Below, one piece after another: positions 1-7,970 of a stretch of 31,537 nucleotides of DNA. The DNA comes from a virus, in the IMG/VR virus record IMGVR_UViG_3300034073_002433, positions 1 through 31,537 of that record; one strand, 5' to 3'. The position numbers and the translations under genes were made by a program. Within the stretch, counting starts at the first letter, position 1. Every line of letters starts with the position of its first letter. The notes under the pieces are model-generated. The model searched no databases. It was not told the origin of the DNA and worked only from the letters and a program-made list of their open reading frames with translations.

Positions 1-2
1 TG

Positions 3-563
3 GTACTAAATGCAGACTACAACCCTATTTGTATAATTCCTTGGAAAAGAGCAATGACTCTTACTTATGAAGATGATGCAAAGGGTGTTGATATCATAGA
101 TTTCTACAAAAATGATTATATACAAGGCGTGAATAATAAAAAATATCCTATTCCGGCAGTTGTAAAAACAAGAGTTTATCGAAAAACTGGACGCAGAGGT
201 ATTCCTTTTAATAAACGTAATATTTTTATACGTGATGATTTTACTTGTCAATATTGCCAACAAATATTTGACGCAAAAGATTTGACTTTTGATCATGTTA
301 TACCTAAAAGTAAATGGGATTATAATAAAGGATCTCCAACTACTTGGACTAATATAGTATCAGCTTGTTTATTGTGTAATCGTAAGAAAAGCCATAAAAC
401 ATTAACAGAAGCTAATATGAAATTACTCAATTTTCCTTATATGCCAACTAAGAGTACTAAGTTCTTGCCGATTCATAGATATTTAGCTACAATACAAGAT
501 CACATTCCTAAAGAATGGTTGTTGTATTTACCAGAAAGTTATAAACAAGATGCCAACTTATAG
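3..563 (+). CDS. HNH endonuclease, 5' end outside window
   Basis: The frame is open to the left edge. Residues before the first ATG (position 54) read LNADYNPICIIPWKRAM, which is the conserved N-terminus of the bacterial/phage HNH family with a 'LNxDYxPL' opening, so the true start lies upstream. The HNH zinc site is complete: CQYC, then FDHVIPKSKWD with the catalytic His, then TNIVSACLLCNRKK. A basic stretch, RKTGRRGIPFNKRNIFIRDD, precedes it, as in the family. It probably cuts or nicks DNA; free-standing HNH genes in phages act as homing endonucleases or in DNA metabolism, and the sequence does not decide which. It overlaps the next gene by 14 nt and looks intact to its C-terminus. Confidence 0.85.
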   Translation, partial: VLNADYNPICIIPWKRAMTLTYEDDAKGVDIIDFYKNDYIQGVNNKKYPIPAVVKTRVYRKTGRRGIPFNKRNIFIRDDFTCQYCQQIFDAKDLTFDHVIPKSKWDYNKGSPTTWTNIVSACLLCNRKKSHKTLTEANMKLLNFPYMPTKSTKFLPIHRYLATIQDHIPKEWLLYLPESYKQDANL

Positions 564-954
564 TTATAGTTGTGAAAAATGTAAAAATGAATTTGAATTA
601 TTTGCATACATCAAGGATTATATTGAGAGTCCTGCGTGTACTAAGTGTGGTTCATTAAACACATTTCGACAATATGCTAAGGATGTTCTCACACAATCGA
701 GCAGTATAAAAAAATCGGACAGTGAACTAAAAACACTAGGAGATTTAGCACTTCGTAATTCAGAACGAATGAGCGAAGATCAAAAGCGTGAATTATATCA
801 AAAACACAATGCTTATAAAGAAGATACGTCACAGCAAAAAGAATTACCAAGCGGCATGAGTAGATTAAAGAAACCGTCAAAACCAGAATGGATCGGAACA
901 AAACCAAAAAAGAGGAGAGCAATAAATAATGCCAAGCGAAACAAAAAAAAATAA
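550..954 (+). CDS. FmdB-type zinc ribbon protein
   Basis: 134 residues. The N-terminus MPTYSYSCEKCKNEFE with C8/C11 and C30/C33 (CTKCGS) matches the FmdB/Zinc_ribbon_8 family, short proteins with a treble-Cys-pair ribbon, some described as putative regulators. After the ribbon comes a charged, probably flexible part that ends in a very basic tail (KPKKRRAINNAKRNKKK), suited to binding nucleic acid. The start lies inside the HNH gene (14-nt overlap) and the stop overlaps the next gene, so it is part of one operon. Family assignment is good; the role in the phage is unknown. Confidence 0.75.
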   Translation: MPTYSYSCEKCKNEFELFAYIKDYIESPACTKCGSLNTFRQYAKDVLTQSSSIKKSDSELKTLGDLALRNSERMSEDQKRELYQKHNAYKEDTSQQKELPSGMSRLKKPSKPEWIGTKPKKRRAINNAKRNKKK

Positions 955-1291
955 AACCAGTGAGATAGAATACTATTCTATGATAGGTAAACACGATTGG
1001 ATTGATGAAGATAGAAATCCAAGAAAAGACTCAGAAACAGATGATGTTTGTGCAAAAAAAGTACCACGAGAAAAAACTTTTAAGTACTATATAAAGACAG
1101 GTGTACATGGTAAAATTTTTGATCCTATTGGTCTATTTTCAGAAGGTACTAGTGCCAAATTTTTAGCACGAGCCGGAAAAAAAGCATGGAATTTTACACA
1201 AGTAAACGCAAAGGTATTTGATATGTATGTGGCTTTTTTACGAACAAAAAATAAAGCATGGCTTATTAACGCAGAAAGAGAGATGAATTAA
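929..1291 (+). CDS. Hypothetical phage protein, 120 aa
   Basis: I do not recognise this family. The start is supported by a strong Shine-Dalgarno (AGGAGAG, about 10 nt upstream) within the end of the FmdB gene. The first 50 residues are charged and probably disordered. A folded-looking part follows (FKYYIKTGVHGKIFDPIGLF ... AWLINAERE) with many aromatic and basic residues. There are no Cys clusters, signal peptide or membrane segment. It ends 1 nt into the next gene's ATG. Its place between regulators and recA suggests an early/replication-class protein, but no function can be given. Confidence 0.6.
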   Translation: MPSETKKNKTSEIEYYSMIGKHDWIDEDRNPRKDSETDDVCAKKVPREKTFKYYIKTGVHGKIFDPIGLFSEGTSAKFLARAGKKAWNFTQVNAKVFDMYVAFLRTKNKAWLINAEREMN

Positions 1292-1656
1292 TGAAAAAAA
1301 TATCTAAATCAGCAGGTTACGCAATTAGTTGGTTACACACTCAAGGTAAAAGTATTGTAGATATTGCAGAAGAATTAAATATTCAAGAAAATACAGTTAG
1401 TGAATATATTGAAAAGCATTATGCTCAACCAAAGGCAGTAGAATTATCTGTAAAAAGTTCTCCAGTAAAGGGTAAGAAATTGGGAGCAAAAGATTTGATG
1501 ATTCGACACACTTCTGCTAAAAAATCTAATAATGTTGCTATTATGACACAAGAAGCATCAATGTTGATAGATGAAAAAAGGAAAAATATAAAACCTAAAA
1601 GAAAAAATCTAGATGTTGGCAAAGAATGTATTTTTAAACCATTAAATGATAAATGA
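1291..1656 (+). CDS. HTH-domain protein, putative DNA-binding
   Basis: 121 residues. Residues about 8-45 (ISWLHTQGKSIVDIAEELNI then QENTVSEYIEKHY) form a helix-turn-helix of the kind found in sigma-region-4-like and resolvase-like HTH domains: 'GKS..DIAEELNI..NTV..YI'. The remainder is Lys-rich, probably a DNA-binding tail. It may be a small transcription regulator of the phage; the target is unknown. It overlaps both neighbours by 1-4 nt (the ATGA junction at its end), indicating translational coupling. Confidence 0.6.
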   Translation: MKKISKSAGYAISWLHTQGKSIVDIAEELNIQENTVSEYIEKHYAQPKAVELSVKSSPVKGKKLGAKDLMIRHTSAKKSNNVAIMTQEASMLIDEKRKNIKPKRKNLDVGKECIFKPLNDK

Positions 1657-2078
1657 AATATCCGTCAAAATATAGCAATGGTAAAGAAGTTACTGCGGCA
1701 CAATTTATTACAGAGATAATTTGTGAACGAATAGCGAAACGTAAAAAGAAAGATTTGCATTATCGTTTTTGGGTTTCTAAGGAGTGGGCTAAAGAATACA
1801 GAGGACAAATTGGTTCTGCAAATAAATTACTTGACACCTATGATCCAAAAGATATAATTGAAGCCCTTAGAAGCAATAAGGGATTAACGATTTACTCATT
1901 ACGCGCTCCACATCTAAAAGATATTATAGATCAAGTAGTGAGTAAAAACGCATCAAAACCAACTATAGAATATAAAGAAGTTATAAGACATCAGATGGAT
2001 ACTGGTCGTAAAGATTTAAAAAATAAAAGTAATATACTAGATAAATTAAAGGATATTGATAATGGCAACAATGTATGA
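1653..2078 (+). CDS. Hypothetical phage protein upstream of recA
   Basis: 141 residues, basic at both ends, with helical-looking segments: an RFWVSKEWAKEYRGQI motif, then KLLDTYDPKDIIEALRSN, then IYSLRAPHLKDIIDQVV. The impression is of a small all-helical nucleic-acid-binding protein, but I cannot name a family. It begins in an ATGA overlap with the HTH gene and its end overlaps the start of the recA gene by 17 nt, so the two are probably translated together and may work in recombination (inference from position only). Confidence 0.55.
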   Translation: MKYPSKYSNGKEVTAAQFITEIICERIAKRKKKDLHYRFWVSKEWAKEYRGQIGSANKLLDTYDPKDIIEALRSNKGLTIYSLRAPHLKDIIDQVVSKNASKPTIEYKEVIRHQMDTGRKDLKNKSNILDKLKDIDNGNNV

Positions 2079-4098
2079 TAATATTAAAAAAGATTTTGGA
2101 ACAGACATTATTCTATCTGCGAATAATATTATTGATAAAAAGTCAATAATTATACCTGTTAGTCCAGCTTTGGATCTTATACTTGGTGGTGGAGTTCCAG
2201 AAGGAAGTTTTGTTGTATTAACTGGTCAGCCTAAATGTGGTAAGATGGCAAGATTAACTGATATTGTTTATACTCCAAATGGACCATCAACTATGGGAGA
2301 AATGAAAGTTGGTAGCACAGTGTCTACTCCAGACGGTAAAACCTCAAAGGTTGTGGGAGTATACCCACAAGGAGTTCAGGATATTTATGAAGTTTGTTTT
2401 AACGATGGCACAAAAACTTATTGTGGATTAGAACACAATTGGACCGTTTCCAAAAACAATAGACAAAATAATTATGTTACTATGACTTTAAAAGAAATTT
2501 TAACAGAAGGCTTAAGATACAATGATCGCTGGAAGTGGAAGATTCCATTAACAAAACCTGTTTTTTTTAAACAAACTAAAAAACTTTCTATAGATCCTTA
2601 TATTTTAGGTTGTTTAATTGGTGATGGTGGACTAACAGATAAAACGCCAAAATTTACATCGTCGGATAATTTTATACTCAATAAATTTAATAATTTTTGT
2701 AAACAACGAGGATTGTCCTTTAAACATATTAATAAATATGACTATAGAATAAGTGGTAAAAATATAGGAGGTCTATTAGTTTCTAATACATTAACTAAAG
2801 ATCTAAAAAAATTACATTTAATGGGTTGTTCTTCTCATAATAAATTTATCCCAAAACAATACAAATATGCTTCTATTAGCAATAGATGGAAACTAATAAG
2901 AGGATTAATGGATACTGATGGTTCTAATAATAAAGGTCTTAGGGCTGAGTATACAACAGTTTCCAAATTATTAGCTTTTGACACACAAGAAGTTTTAGAA
3001 AGCTTAGGTTATACTTGCCAAATAAAACCAAGAACTACAACTTGTAATGGTAAAAAATTTAATTCATATAGATTATACATTCATGGCAATGATATTAATC
3101 AATTATTTAGTCTACCAAGGAAAAAGTTTGTTCACACCAGAATTAAACCCGATCTACATAGAACTATAATTGATGTTAAAAAATTTAGTCACGAAGAAGC
3201 TCTATGTATAGAGATCGAAAATACAAATGGGCTATATTTGACCAATAATTTTATTGTAACACATAATACTACCACTTCACTAGATTTTGCAGGCACAGCA
3301 CAAGGTGAGCAGTATGCCTTGAAAGACATTAGAAATGTGTATTATCTAAACATAGAAGGTAGACTTAAGAAAAGAGACTTACAAGGTATCCCGCATCTAA
3401 ATCTTGATAAATTTCACATAATAGGTTCTCAAACCGGCAATATTCTTCATGCTGAAAAATATCTACAAATGGCAGAAAGAATTATAAATGAAGACCCTGG
3501 TTCTGTACTAATTATAGACTCTTATTCTGCATTATGTACAGAGGCTGAGATTACTAGCGATATGGATAAGATGCAAAGGGCAGACGGCGCAAAATTACTG
3601 GCTAAATTCTGTCGTAAAGTCGCTAATGTTATTCCTGTTAATAAGAATATTGTTATTGGTATTACTCACCTAATGGGTAATCCAACTGGTTATGGTGCAG
3701 AATTTAAAGAGAAGAGTGGGCAGGCTATTGCTTATCAAACAGATATTAAACTACGAGCTAAAAGTTTTAAACCTTGGTTAGTTGGTACTGATAATGTGCA
3801 AATTGGTCAAGAGGTAGAATGGCATACTCAATGTTCAGCATTAGGATCGCCTGGAGGTAATATAACTTCATATATTCGTTATGGTAAAGGTATTGATAAA
3901 GAAATGGAGCTAATAAATTTAGCTGTTGATATTGGATTAATCAATAAGGGTGGTGCTTGGTATAGTTTAGATTTTCTTGATGGCAATAAAACCAAATTCC
4001 AAGGAACTGAAAAAGTTCGCAATTTCTTATTGGAAGACAAATCCGTATATGATACTTTGTATGCCGAAGTTAAAAAAACTATGGGTATATCAGTATGA
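2062..4098 (+). CDS. recA: RecA/UvsX-family recombinase with in-frame intein
   Basis: After removal of the intein (2245-3267) the host protein is about 337 residues, normal for RecA. P-loop GQPKCGK|TTTS is rebuilt across the splice junction. Walker B is VLIIDSYSAL. Later parts match RecA: a GYGAEFKEKSGQAIAYQTD segment, then GIDKEMELINLAVDIGLINK and GGAWYSL, and a C-terminal GTEKVRNFL helix. It should form filaments on single-stranded DNA and pair homologous strands. I chose ATG 2062 (MATMYDN) because AAAGG lies 9 nt upstream; the in-frame TTG at 2056 is too close to that site. Downstream it is coupled by overlap to a nuclease and a possible mediator. Confidence 0.9.
   Translation: MATMYDNIKKDFGTDIILSANNIIDKKSIIIPVSPALDLILGGGVPEGSFVVLTGQPKCGKMARLTDIVYTPNGPSTMGEMKVGSTVSTPDGKTSKVVGVYPQGVQDIYEVCFNDGTKTYCGLEHNWTVSKNNRQNNYVTMTLKEILTEGLRYNDRWKWKIPLTKPVFFKQTKKLSIDPYILGCLIGDGGLTDKTPKFTSSDNFILNKFNNFCKQRGLSFKHINKYDYRISGKNIGGLLVSNTLTKDLKKLHLMGCSSHNKFIPKQYKYASISNRWKLIRGLMDTDGSNNKGLRAEYTTVSKLLAFDTQEVLESLGYTCQIKPRTTTCNGKKFNSYRLYIHGNDINQLFSLPRKKFVHTRIKPDLHRTIIDVKKFSHEEALCIEIENTNGLYLTNNFIVTHNTTTSLDFAGTAQGEQYALKDIRNVYYLNIEGRLKKRDLQGIPHLNLDKFHIIGSQTGNILHAEKYLQMAERIINEDPGSVLIIDSYSALCTEAEITSDMDKMQRADGAKLLAKFCRKVANVIPVNKNIVIGITHLMGNPTGYGAEFKEKSGQAIAYQTDIKLRAKSFKPWLVGTDNVQIGQEVEWHTQCSALGSPGGNITSYIRYGKGIDKEMELINLAVDIGLINKGGAWYSLDFLDGNKTKFQGTEKVRNFLLEDKSVYDTLYAEVKKTMGISV
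2245..3267 (+). mobile_element. Intein with LAGLIDADG endonuclease in RecA P-loop, class 3 signature
   Basis: 341 residues inserted between Lys and Thr of the Walker A motif. It starts MARLTD, so it has no Cys, Ser or Thr at position 1, which rules out the standard first acyl shift. The block B segment is GLEHNWTV (H64, W66). Block F has ALCIEIEN with C321. Block G is FIVTHN (T339, H340, N341), followed by +1 Thr. W/C/T at these places is the hallmark triplet of class 3 inteins, which use the block F Cys as nucleophile. Two LAGLIDADG motifs, LGCLIGDGG (about 121-129) and LIRGLMDTDG (217-226), indicate an apparently intact homing endonuclease. The exact first residue (M or A) is inferred from restoring GKT. 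Confidence 0.88.
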
Positions 4099-4493
4099 AC
4101 GTAAGAGATTTGGATGGTAATCTAAGTCTATGGCATATTATAGGTCATATTAATAACAATTATAATAAATCTAGTTATCATTTACAGGCTAGAGATTTAA
4201 TTAAAAAAATATATCCTACTATGAAAATACTAGAAGAAGTTCCTATATATATTCGTAAATCAGAAGTTTTATATTTAGATTTTTATATGCCTCTTATTAA
4301 AACCTGCATAGAAGTGCATGGTGAACAACATTATAATCAAATAGCTTTTTATCATCCTAATAAATTAGCATATTTAAAAGCTAAAAAAAGAGATCAGGAA
4401 AAAAAAGAGTGGTGTGAATTAAATAATATTAATTATATTGAATTACCATATAATGAAATAAATAACTGGGAGGACAAAATTGGAAGAAAATAA
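4095..4493 (+). CDS. Putative PD-(D/E)XK / Vsr-like nuclease
   Basis: 132 residues. The core LYLDFYMPLIKTCIEVHGEQ followed by HY has D62, E73, H75 and H79, followed by a KRDQEKKEWCELN helix and a final strand NYIELPYNEI. That order (strand with D, strand with ExH, RD..K helix, strand) fits small Vsr/DUF559-like nucleases. The D-11-E-6-H spacing is identical to that in the larger nuclease at 19796-20590, so the two probably share a fold. Next to recA it could be a recombination or branched-DNA endonuclease (inference). It starts inside the end of recA (ATGA overlap) and overlaps the next gene. Confidence 0.6.
   Translation: MNVRDLDGNLSLWHIIGHINNNYNKSSYHLQARDLIKKIYPTMKILEEVPIYIRKSEVLYLDFYMPLIKTCIEVHGEQHYNQIAFYHPNKLAYLKAKKRDQEKKEWCELNNINYIELPYNEINNWEDKIGRK
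4468..4474 (+). promoter_or_regulatory. Strong SD that decides a TTG start at 4480
   Basis: GGGAGGA inside the end of the nuclease gene sits 5 nt before TTG 4480. No ATG is available at this spacing, so the downstream gene very probably starts at TTG. Confidence 0.7.
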
Positions 4494-4980
4494 AACAAGT
4501 AAAGAATTGGTGGATAGTTGGGACAAAGTATTAGACGAATACGAATCTAAATTGGGTTTAGGTTCATATAATCAATATTCTGGTTCATTTTCAAATGAAG
4601 AATTAAATAATTATCTTATAATGGATCGTAATGTAATTGAAAAATTAACACCCGAAGATTGTGCGCAAATAGCTTTAAGATTAGGGCAATATTCCTTTTT
4701 TCTACAGCGCACTATTAATAGAGAAGTAGCCAGACACAACTGGGCCGAACAAACTATTAAAGAAGTAATTGCTGACGAAATAAATAACTATAAAGGTTAT
4801 GGATATATAGAAAAATCTATGCAAGCAATAAAACATAATTCTAAAGCAGAATCATTAAACAAAATACAAAAATATGCTAAACAACGTATGGATCGTTTAA
4901 ATTTCTTAGCTAATGGAGTTAAGAATTTATCAGATATATTATTAACTGTTCAAAAAACAAAGGTGAAACATGGCTCTTGA
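4480..4980 (+). CDS. Helical protein beside recA, possible UvsY-like mediator
   Basis: 166 residues from a TTG start backed by a near-perfect SD. It is almost wholly helical: ALRLGQYSFFLQRTINREVA, a charged middle part, then a long helix with KYAKQRMDRLNFLANGVKNL. Size, helicity and the 'YxxxLxxxINREVxxxxxAE' helix followed by a C-terminal 'R(M/L)xxLxxxxxxL' helix recall UvsY-type recombination mediators, which load RecA/UvsX on SSB-coated DNA. Position right after recA and a nuclease fits. This is a weak structural analogy, not a recognised family match; it may be an unrelated helical protein. Confidence 0.5.
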   Translation: MEENKTSKELVDSWDKVLDEYESKLGLGSYNQYSGSFSNEELNNYLIMDRNVIEKLTPEDCAQIALRLGQYSFFLQRTINREVARHNWAEQTIKEVIADEINNYKGYGYIEKSMQAIKHNSKAESLNKIQKYAKQRMDRLNFLANGVKNLSDILLTVQKTKVKHGS

Positions 4981-5398
4981 AAAAGATGATATTAGACAAT
5001 TAATTGCAATTCTACAAAAAGGATTACAGGACGATACTGAAACAGAACAAGTTGTTGTTCCAAAAAAAAGAAAAATATCTAAAAAATCAACATCTAAACC
5101 AGAATCACAAAATGTTAAAAAAAATACTAAGATTAAATCTAGAAGTAAGAAGGTAATAGCAGATCCTAGTGACGAAAACTTATTTGTTGCTTTGGGTTTT
5201 GATAAATTGCACAAATCTGATACGAGGATTGATAAAAAATTATGGCAAAGCCCACCAACACCTAGACACGGCAAGTCTCGATACGTAAATGTAGTATGTA
5301 GGGTATGCGGAAAAAAAGAAAAAGTTAGCCCAAGTTGTATTTTTGAGAGAGATGTTAATCGTTATAAATGTAATAGTTGTTCATCATCAGCAGGATAA
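4970..5398 (+). CDS. Zinc-ribbon protein with basic linker
   Basis: 142 residues. A short N-terminal helix (EKDDIRQLIAILQKGLQ) is followed by a Lys/Ser-rich linker (about 30-62), a conserved-looking block FVALGFDKLHKSDTRID, and a C-terminal zinc ribbon with C110/C113 (CRVC) and C134/C137 (CNSC); C123 may contribute. Linker and ribbon suggest a nucleic-acid-binding or adaptor protein. It starts 11 nt before the previous stop with SD AAAGGTG and ends 3 nt before the helicase gene, so it is probably a replication-complex partner (inference). No known family was recognised. Confidence 0.55.
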   Translation: MALEKDDIRQLIAILQKGLQDDTETEQVVVPKKRKISKKSTSKPESQNVKKNTKIKSRSKKVIADPSDENLFVALGFDKLHKSDTRIDKKLWQSPPTPRHGKSRYVNVVCRVCGKKEKVSPSCIFERDVNRYKCNSCSSSAG

Positions 5399-5401
5399 AA
5401 T

Positions 5402-6856
5402 ATGTTAGCAGATCCATCAGCAGAACGAGCATTATTGGCAACTATTTGTCAATACGGTGACGAAGTATTTTTAGAAGTTTCTGAATTATTAAACGAAAAT
5501 ACATTCACAGTTGACAGCAATAAATTAATATATGAATGTCTAAAATATATTTTAGAACAAAATCCATCAGCAGTCATAGATATAGGTTTAATTTACTCTG
5601 CTTCAAAAGACTTAGGCTTAGATCATACATTACAAAAAAAAGAAGAAGTACAACATCTTAAAGCAATTTTAGATTTTCCCGCTAATAAAACAAATGCCAT
5701 AACATTTGCTGCAAAAATAAAGAAATTAGAAATAGCACGAAAATTATATCAAACATTAGAAGATGCAAAAGACAAATTATTAGAAGTGTCTGGCTCTGAA
5801 ACAATGACAGAGATACTAAATATTGCAGAAGACAGGGTGTTTAATTTTGTTAGTCATTTAGTAGATAACGATACTGCACCAGCACATATTGCGTCTGAAT
5901 TGGAAGATTATATAGATAATTTAATTAAAAATCCATGTAAACAAGTAGGTATATCTACAGGGTTTCCAGCGTACGATGCTGCTATTGGTGGAGGTTTACG
6001 AGATAGTACAATTAATGTTATTGCAGCTAGACCAAAAACTGGAAAAACATTATTATCTGATAATATGGGATTCAATATCGCTAATAAATTACAAATTCCA
6101 GTATTAAATATGGATACTGAAATGACTAAAAAAGATCATATAGATAGACTGATAGCAATGATGACAGAAGTTGAAATAAATAAGATTGAAACTGGTAAGT
6201 TTGCAGAATCTCAAGCTATGTTAGATAAAATTAAAGAAGCAGTAGAAAAACTTAAAAATACTCCAATTTATCACAAATCTATTGCAGGTAAGCCATTTGA
6301 TGAACAGTTGTCTATTATTAAGCGTTGGATTGTAAAAGATGTTGGCTTAAATAGTGATGGAACAGCCAAACCTTGCGTAGTATTCTATGATTATTTAAAA
6401 TTAATGGATACTCAAGGCATGAGCCAAGATATGAAAGAATATCAGGTTTTAGGCTTTATGATGACAGGACTTCATAATTTTGCAACAAAGTATAAGATAC
6501 CAATTGTCGCTTTTATTCAACTTAATCGAGATGGCATTACTAAAGAATCTACAGATACAGCTAGTGGTTCGGACAGGATAATCTGGCTTTGTAGTAATTT
6601 TAGCATTTTTAAAAAGAAAAGCGACGAAGAAATCGCTGAAGATGGAGCTAAAGCTGGTAATCGTAAACTTATTCCGATTGTAAGTAGACACGGACCTGGG
6701 ATTGAAGAAAACAATTATATTAATTGCCACATGAAGGGCTGGTGTGCGAAGATTACAGAAGGTAAAACTCGCATGGAATTAATGAGCGGCGGTTCTGATG
6801 ATAGCTTTGACATAGATAACAATACGGACGACGATGAAAACATTGACTTCATTTGA
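5402..6856 (+). CDS. dnaB: DnaB-like replicative helicase
   Basis: 484 residues, usual length for DnaB. An N-terminal helical domain opens with DPSAERALLATICQYGDEV, as in DnaB. The RecA-like motor follows: Walker A ARPKTGKT (about 209-216), NMDTEM (H1a), Walker B VVFYDYLKLM (326-335), FIQLNRD (H3, 371-377) and SDRIIWL (H4). It should unwind the fork on the lagging strand as a hexamer. The H3-H4 linker is shorter than in host DnaB and lacks the SDLRESG motif. The acidic C-terminal tail (DDSFDIDNNTDDDENIDF) is unusual and may bind partners. The SD is AGGA just upstream. The primase gene starts inside its 3' end, as for interacting helicase and primase. Confidence 0.9.
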   Translation: MLADPSAERALLATICQYGDEVFLEVSELLNENTFTVDSNKLIYECLKYILEQNPSAVIDIGLIYSASKDLGLDHTLQKKEEVQHLKAILDFPANKTNAITFAAKIKKLEIARKLYQTLEDAKDKLLEVSGSETMTEILNIAEDRVFNFVSHLVDNDTAPAHIASELEDYIDNLIKNPCKQVGISTGFPAYDAAIGGGLRDSTINVIAARPKTGKTLLSDNMGFNIANKLQIPVLNMDTEMTKKDHIDRLIAMMTEVEINKIETGKFAESQAMLDKIKEAVEKLKNTPIYHKSIAGKPFDEQLSIIKRWIVKDVGLNSDGTAKPCVVFYDYLKLMDTQGMSQDMKEYQVLGFMMTGLHNFATKYKIPIVAFIQLNRDGITKESTDTASGSDRIIWLCSNFSIFKKKSDEEIAEDGAKAGNRKLIPIVSRHGPGIEENNYINCHMKGWCAKITEGKTRMELMSGGSDDSFDIDNNTDDDENIDFI

Positions 6857-7970
6857 TCAAAATAAAATAAAAATAGTATGTGATAAATTATGTGATCGTA
6901 TAAAAGATGTATTAGATCACTTTAATTTAGAATATAAGACTAATCCTAAATTTATTTCTATGCGTTGCCCTATTCATGATGGTGATAATAGTGGAGCGGT
7001 CAACATATATCACACTGGTGAATCCTATAGAGGCAATTGGAAATGTCGAACACATAATTGTGAACAAATATTTAAAGCTTCTATAATAGGTTTTATTCGT
7101 GGGGTTATATCTAATCAAAAATATAACTGGTCAACAAAAGGAGATAAAACTTGTACATTTCAAGAAGCATTAGATTTTGCTACGGAATTTTTAGACATAT
7201 CTTTAAAAGATATTAAGGTAAATAAAGAAGAAAAAGAGAAAAATTTATTTATTCATAATGTAAAATTATTAAAAAATCAACAACATTCTGATAATATACT
7301 TCTTACAAAAGATAAAATACATAAAACACTTGATATACCTAGTAAATATTTTATGGAGCGTCAGTTTCCATTTTCGCCTGAAATTCTTACAAAATATAGT
7401 GTTGGAGATTGCAAATCAATAAACAAATCTATGAGTGGTAGGGCAGTTGTTCCTATTTTTGATATTGATCATAAATATATGATTGGTTGTACTGGTAGAA
7501 GTCTTTTTGAAAAATGTTCCGAATGTAAATGTTTTCATGATCCTGCTACATTTTGTCCAACGGATGAATTTCGTTGGGAACATAGTAAATGGAAACATAG
7601 TTGGCAATTCAAATCAGAGTTACATTTGTACAACTATTGGTTTGCAAAAAAACACATTATAGAATCTGGTAAAGTAATAATTGTAGAAAGTCCTGGTAAT
7701 GTTTGGAGATTAGAAGAAAATGGTATACATAATAGTGTAGCAATTTTTGGTACTAATTTTACCGATAGGCAAAAAACCATTCTTGACATGAGTGGTGCTA
7801 TGACTATTATAACAATAATGGATAATGATATACCAGGACAACAAGCTGCTCAAGTTATACGAGATAAATGTAGTAAAACATATAATATAAAAAATATTAT
7901 CGTATCTAAGAATGATATTGCTGAAATGTCATCACAAGAAATAGAAAAGGAAATAAAGGTATATTTATGA
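6834..7970 (+). CDS. DNA primase, CHC2 zinc finger plus Toprim
   Basis: 378 residues, shorter than bacterial DnaG and phage-like. CHC2-type zinc finger: C45, H48 (MRCPIHDGDNSG) and C71/C76 (WKCRTHNCEQIF). A middle part includes an extra Cys cluster, C228, C231, C233, H235, C241 (FEKCSECKCFHDPATFC), possibly a second metal site. Toprim: VIIVESPGNVWRLEE with E285 and IMDNDIPG with D330/D332. It should make RNA primers for the phage fork together with the overlapping helicase gene product. There is no helicase domain fused to it, unlike T7 gp4. The start overlaps the helicase gene by 23 nt. Confidence 0.88.
   Translation: MKTLTSFDQNKIKIVCDKLCDRIKDVLDHFNLEYKTNPKFISMRCPIHDGDNSGAVNIYHTGESYRGNWKCRTHNCEQIFKASIIGFIRGVISNQKYNWSTKGDKTCTFQEALDFATEFLDISLKDIKVNKEEKEKNLFIHNVKLLKNQQHSDNILLTKDKIHKTLDIPSKYFMERQFPFSPEILTKYSVGDCKSINKSMSGRAVVPIFDIDHKYMIGCTGRSLFEKCSECKCFHDPATFCPTDEFRWEHSKWKHSWQFKSELHLYNYWFAKKHIIESGKVIIVESPGNVWRLEENGIHNSVAIFGTNFTDRQKTILDMSGAMTIITIMDNDIPGQQAAQVIRDKCSKTYNIKNIIVSKNDIAEMSSQEIEKEIKVYL

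Noticed and set aside
2056-2061. TTG 2056 as the recA start
   Set aside because: Only 3 nt from the SD; ATG 2062 has normal spacing.
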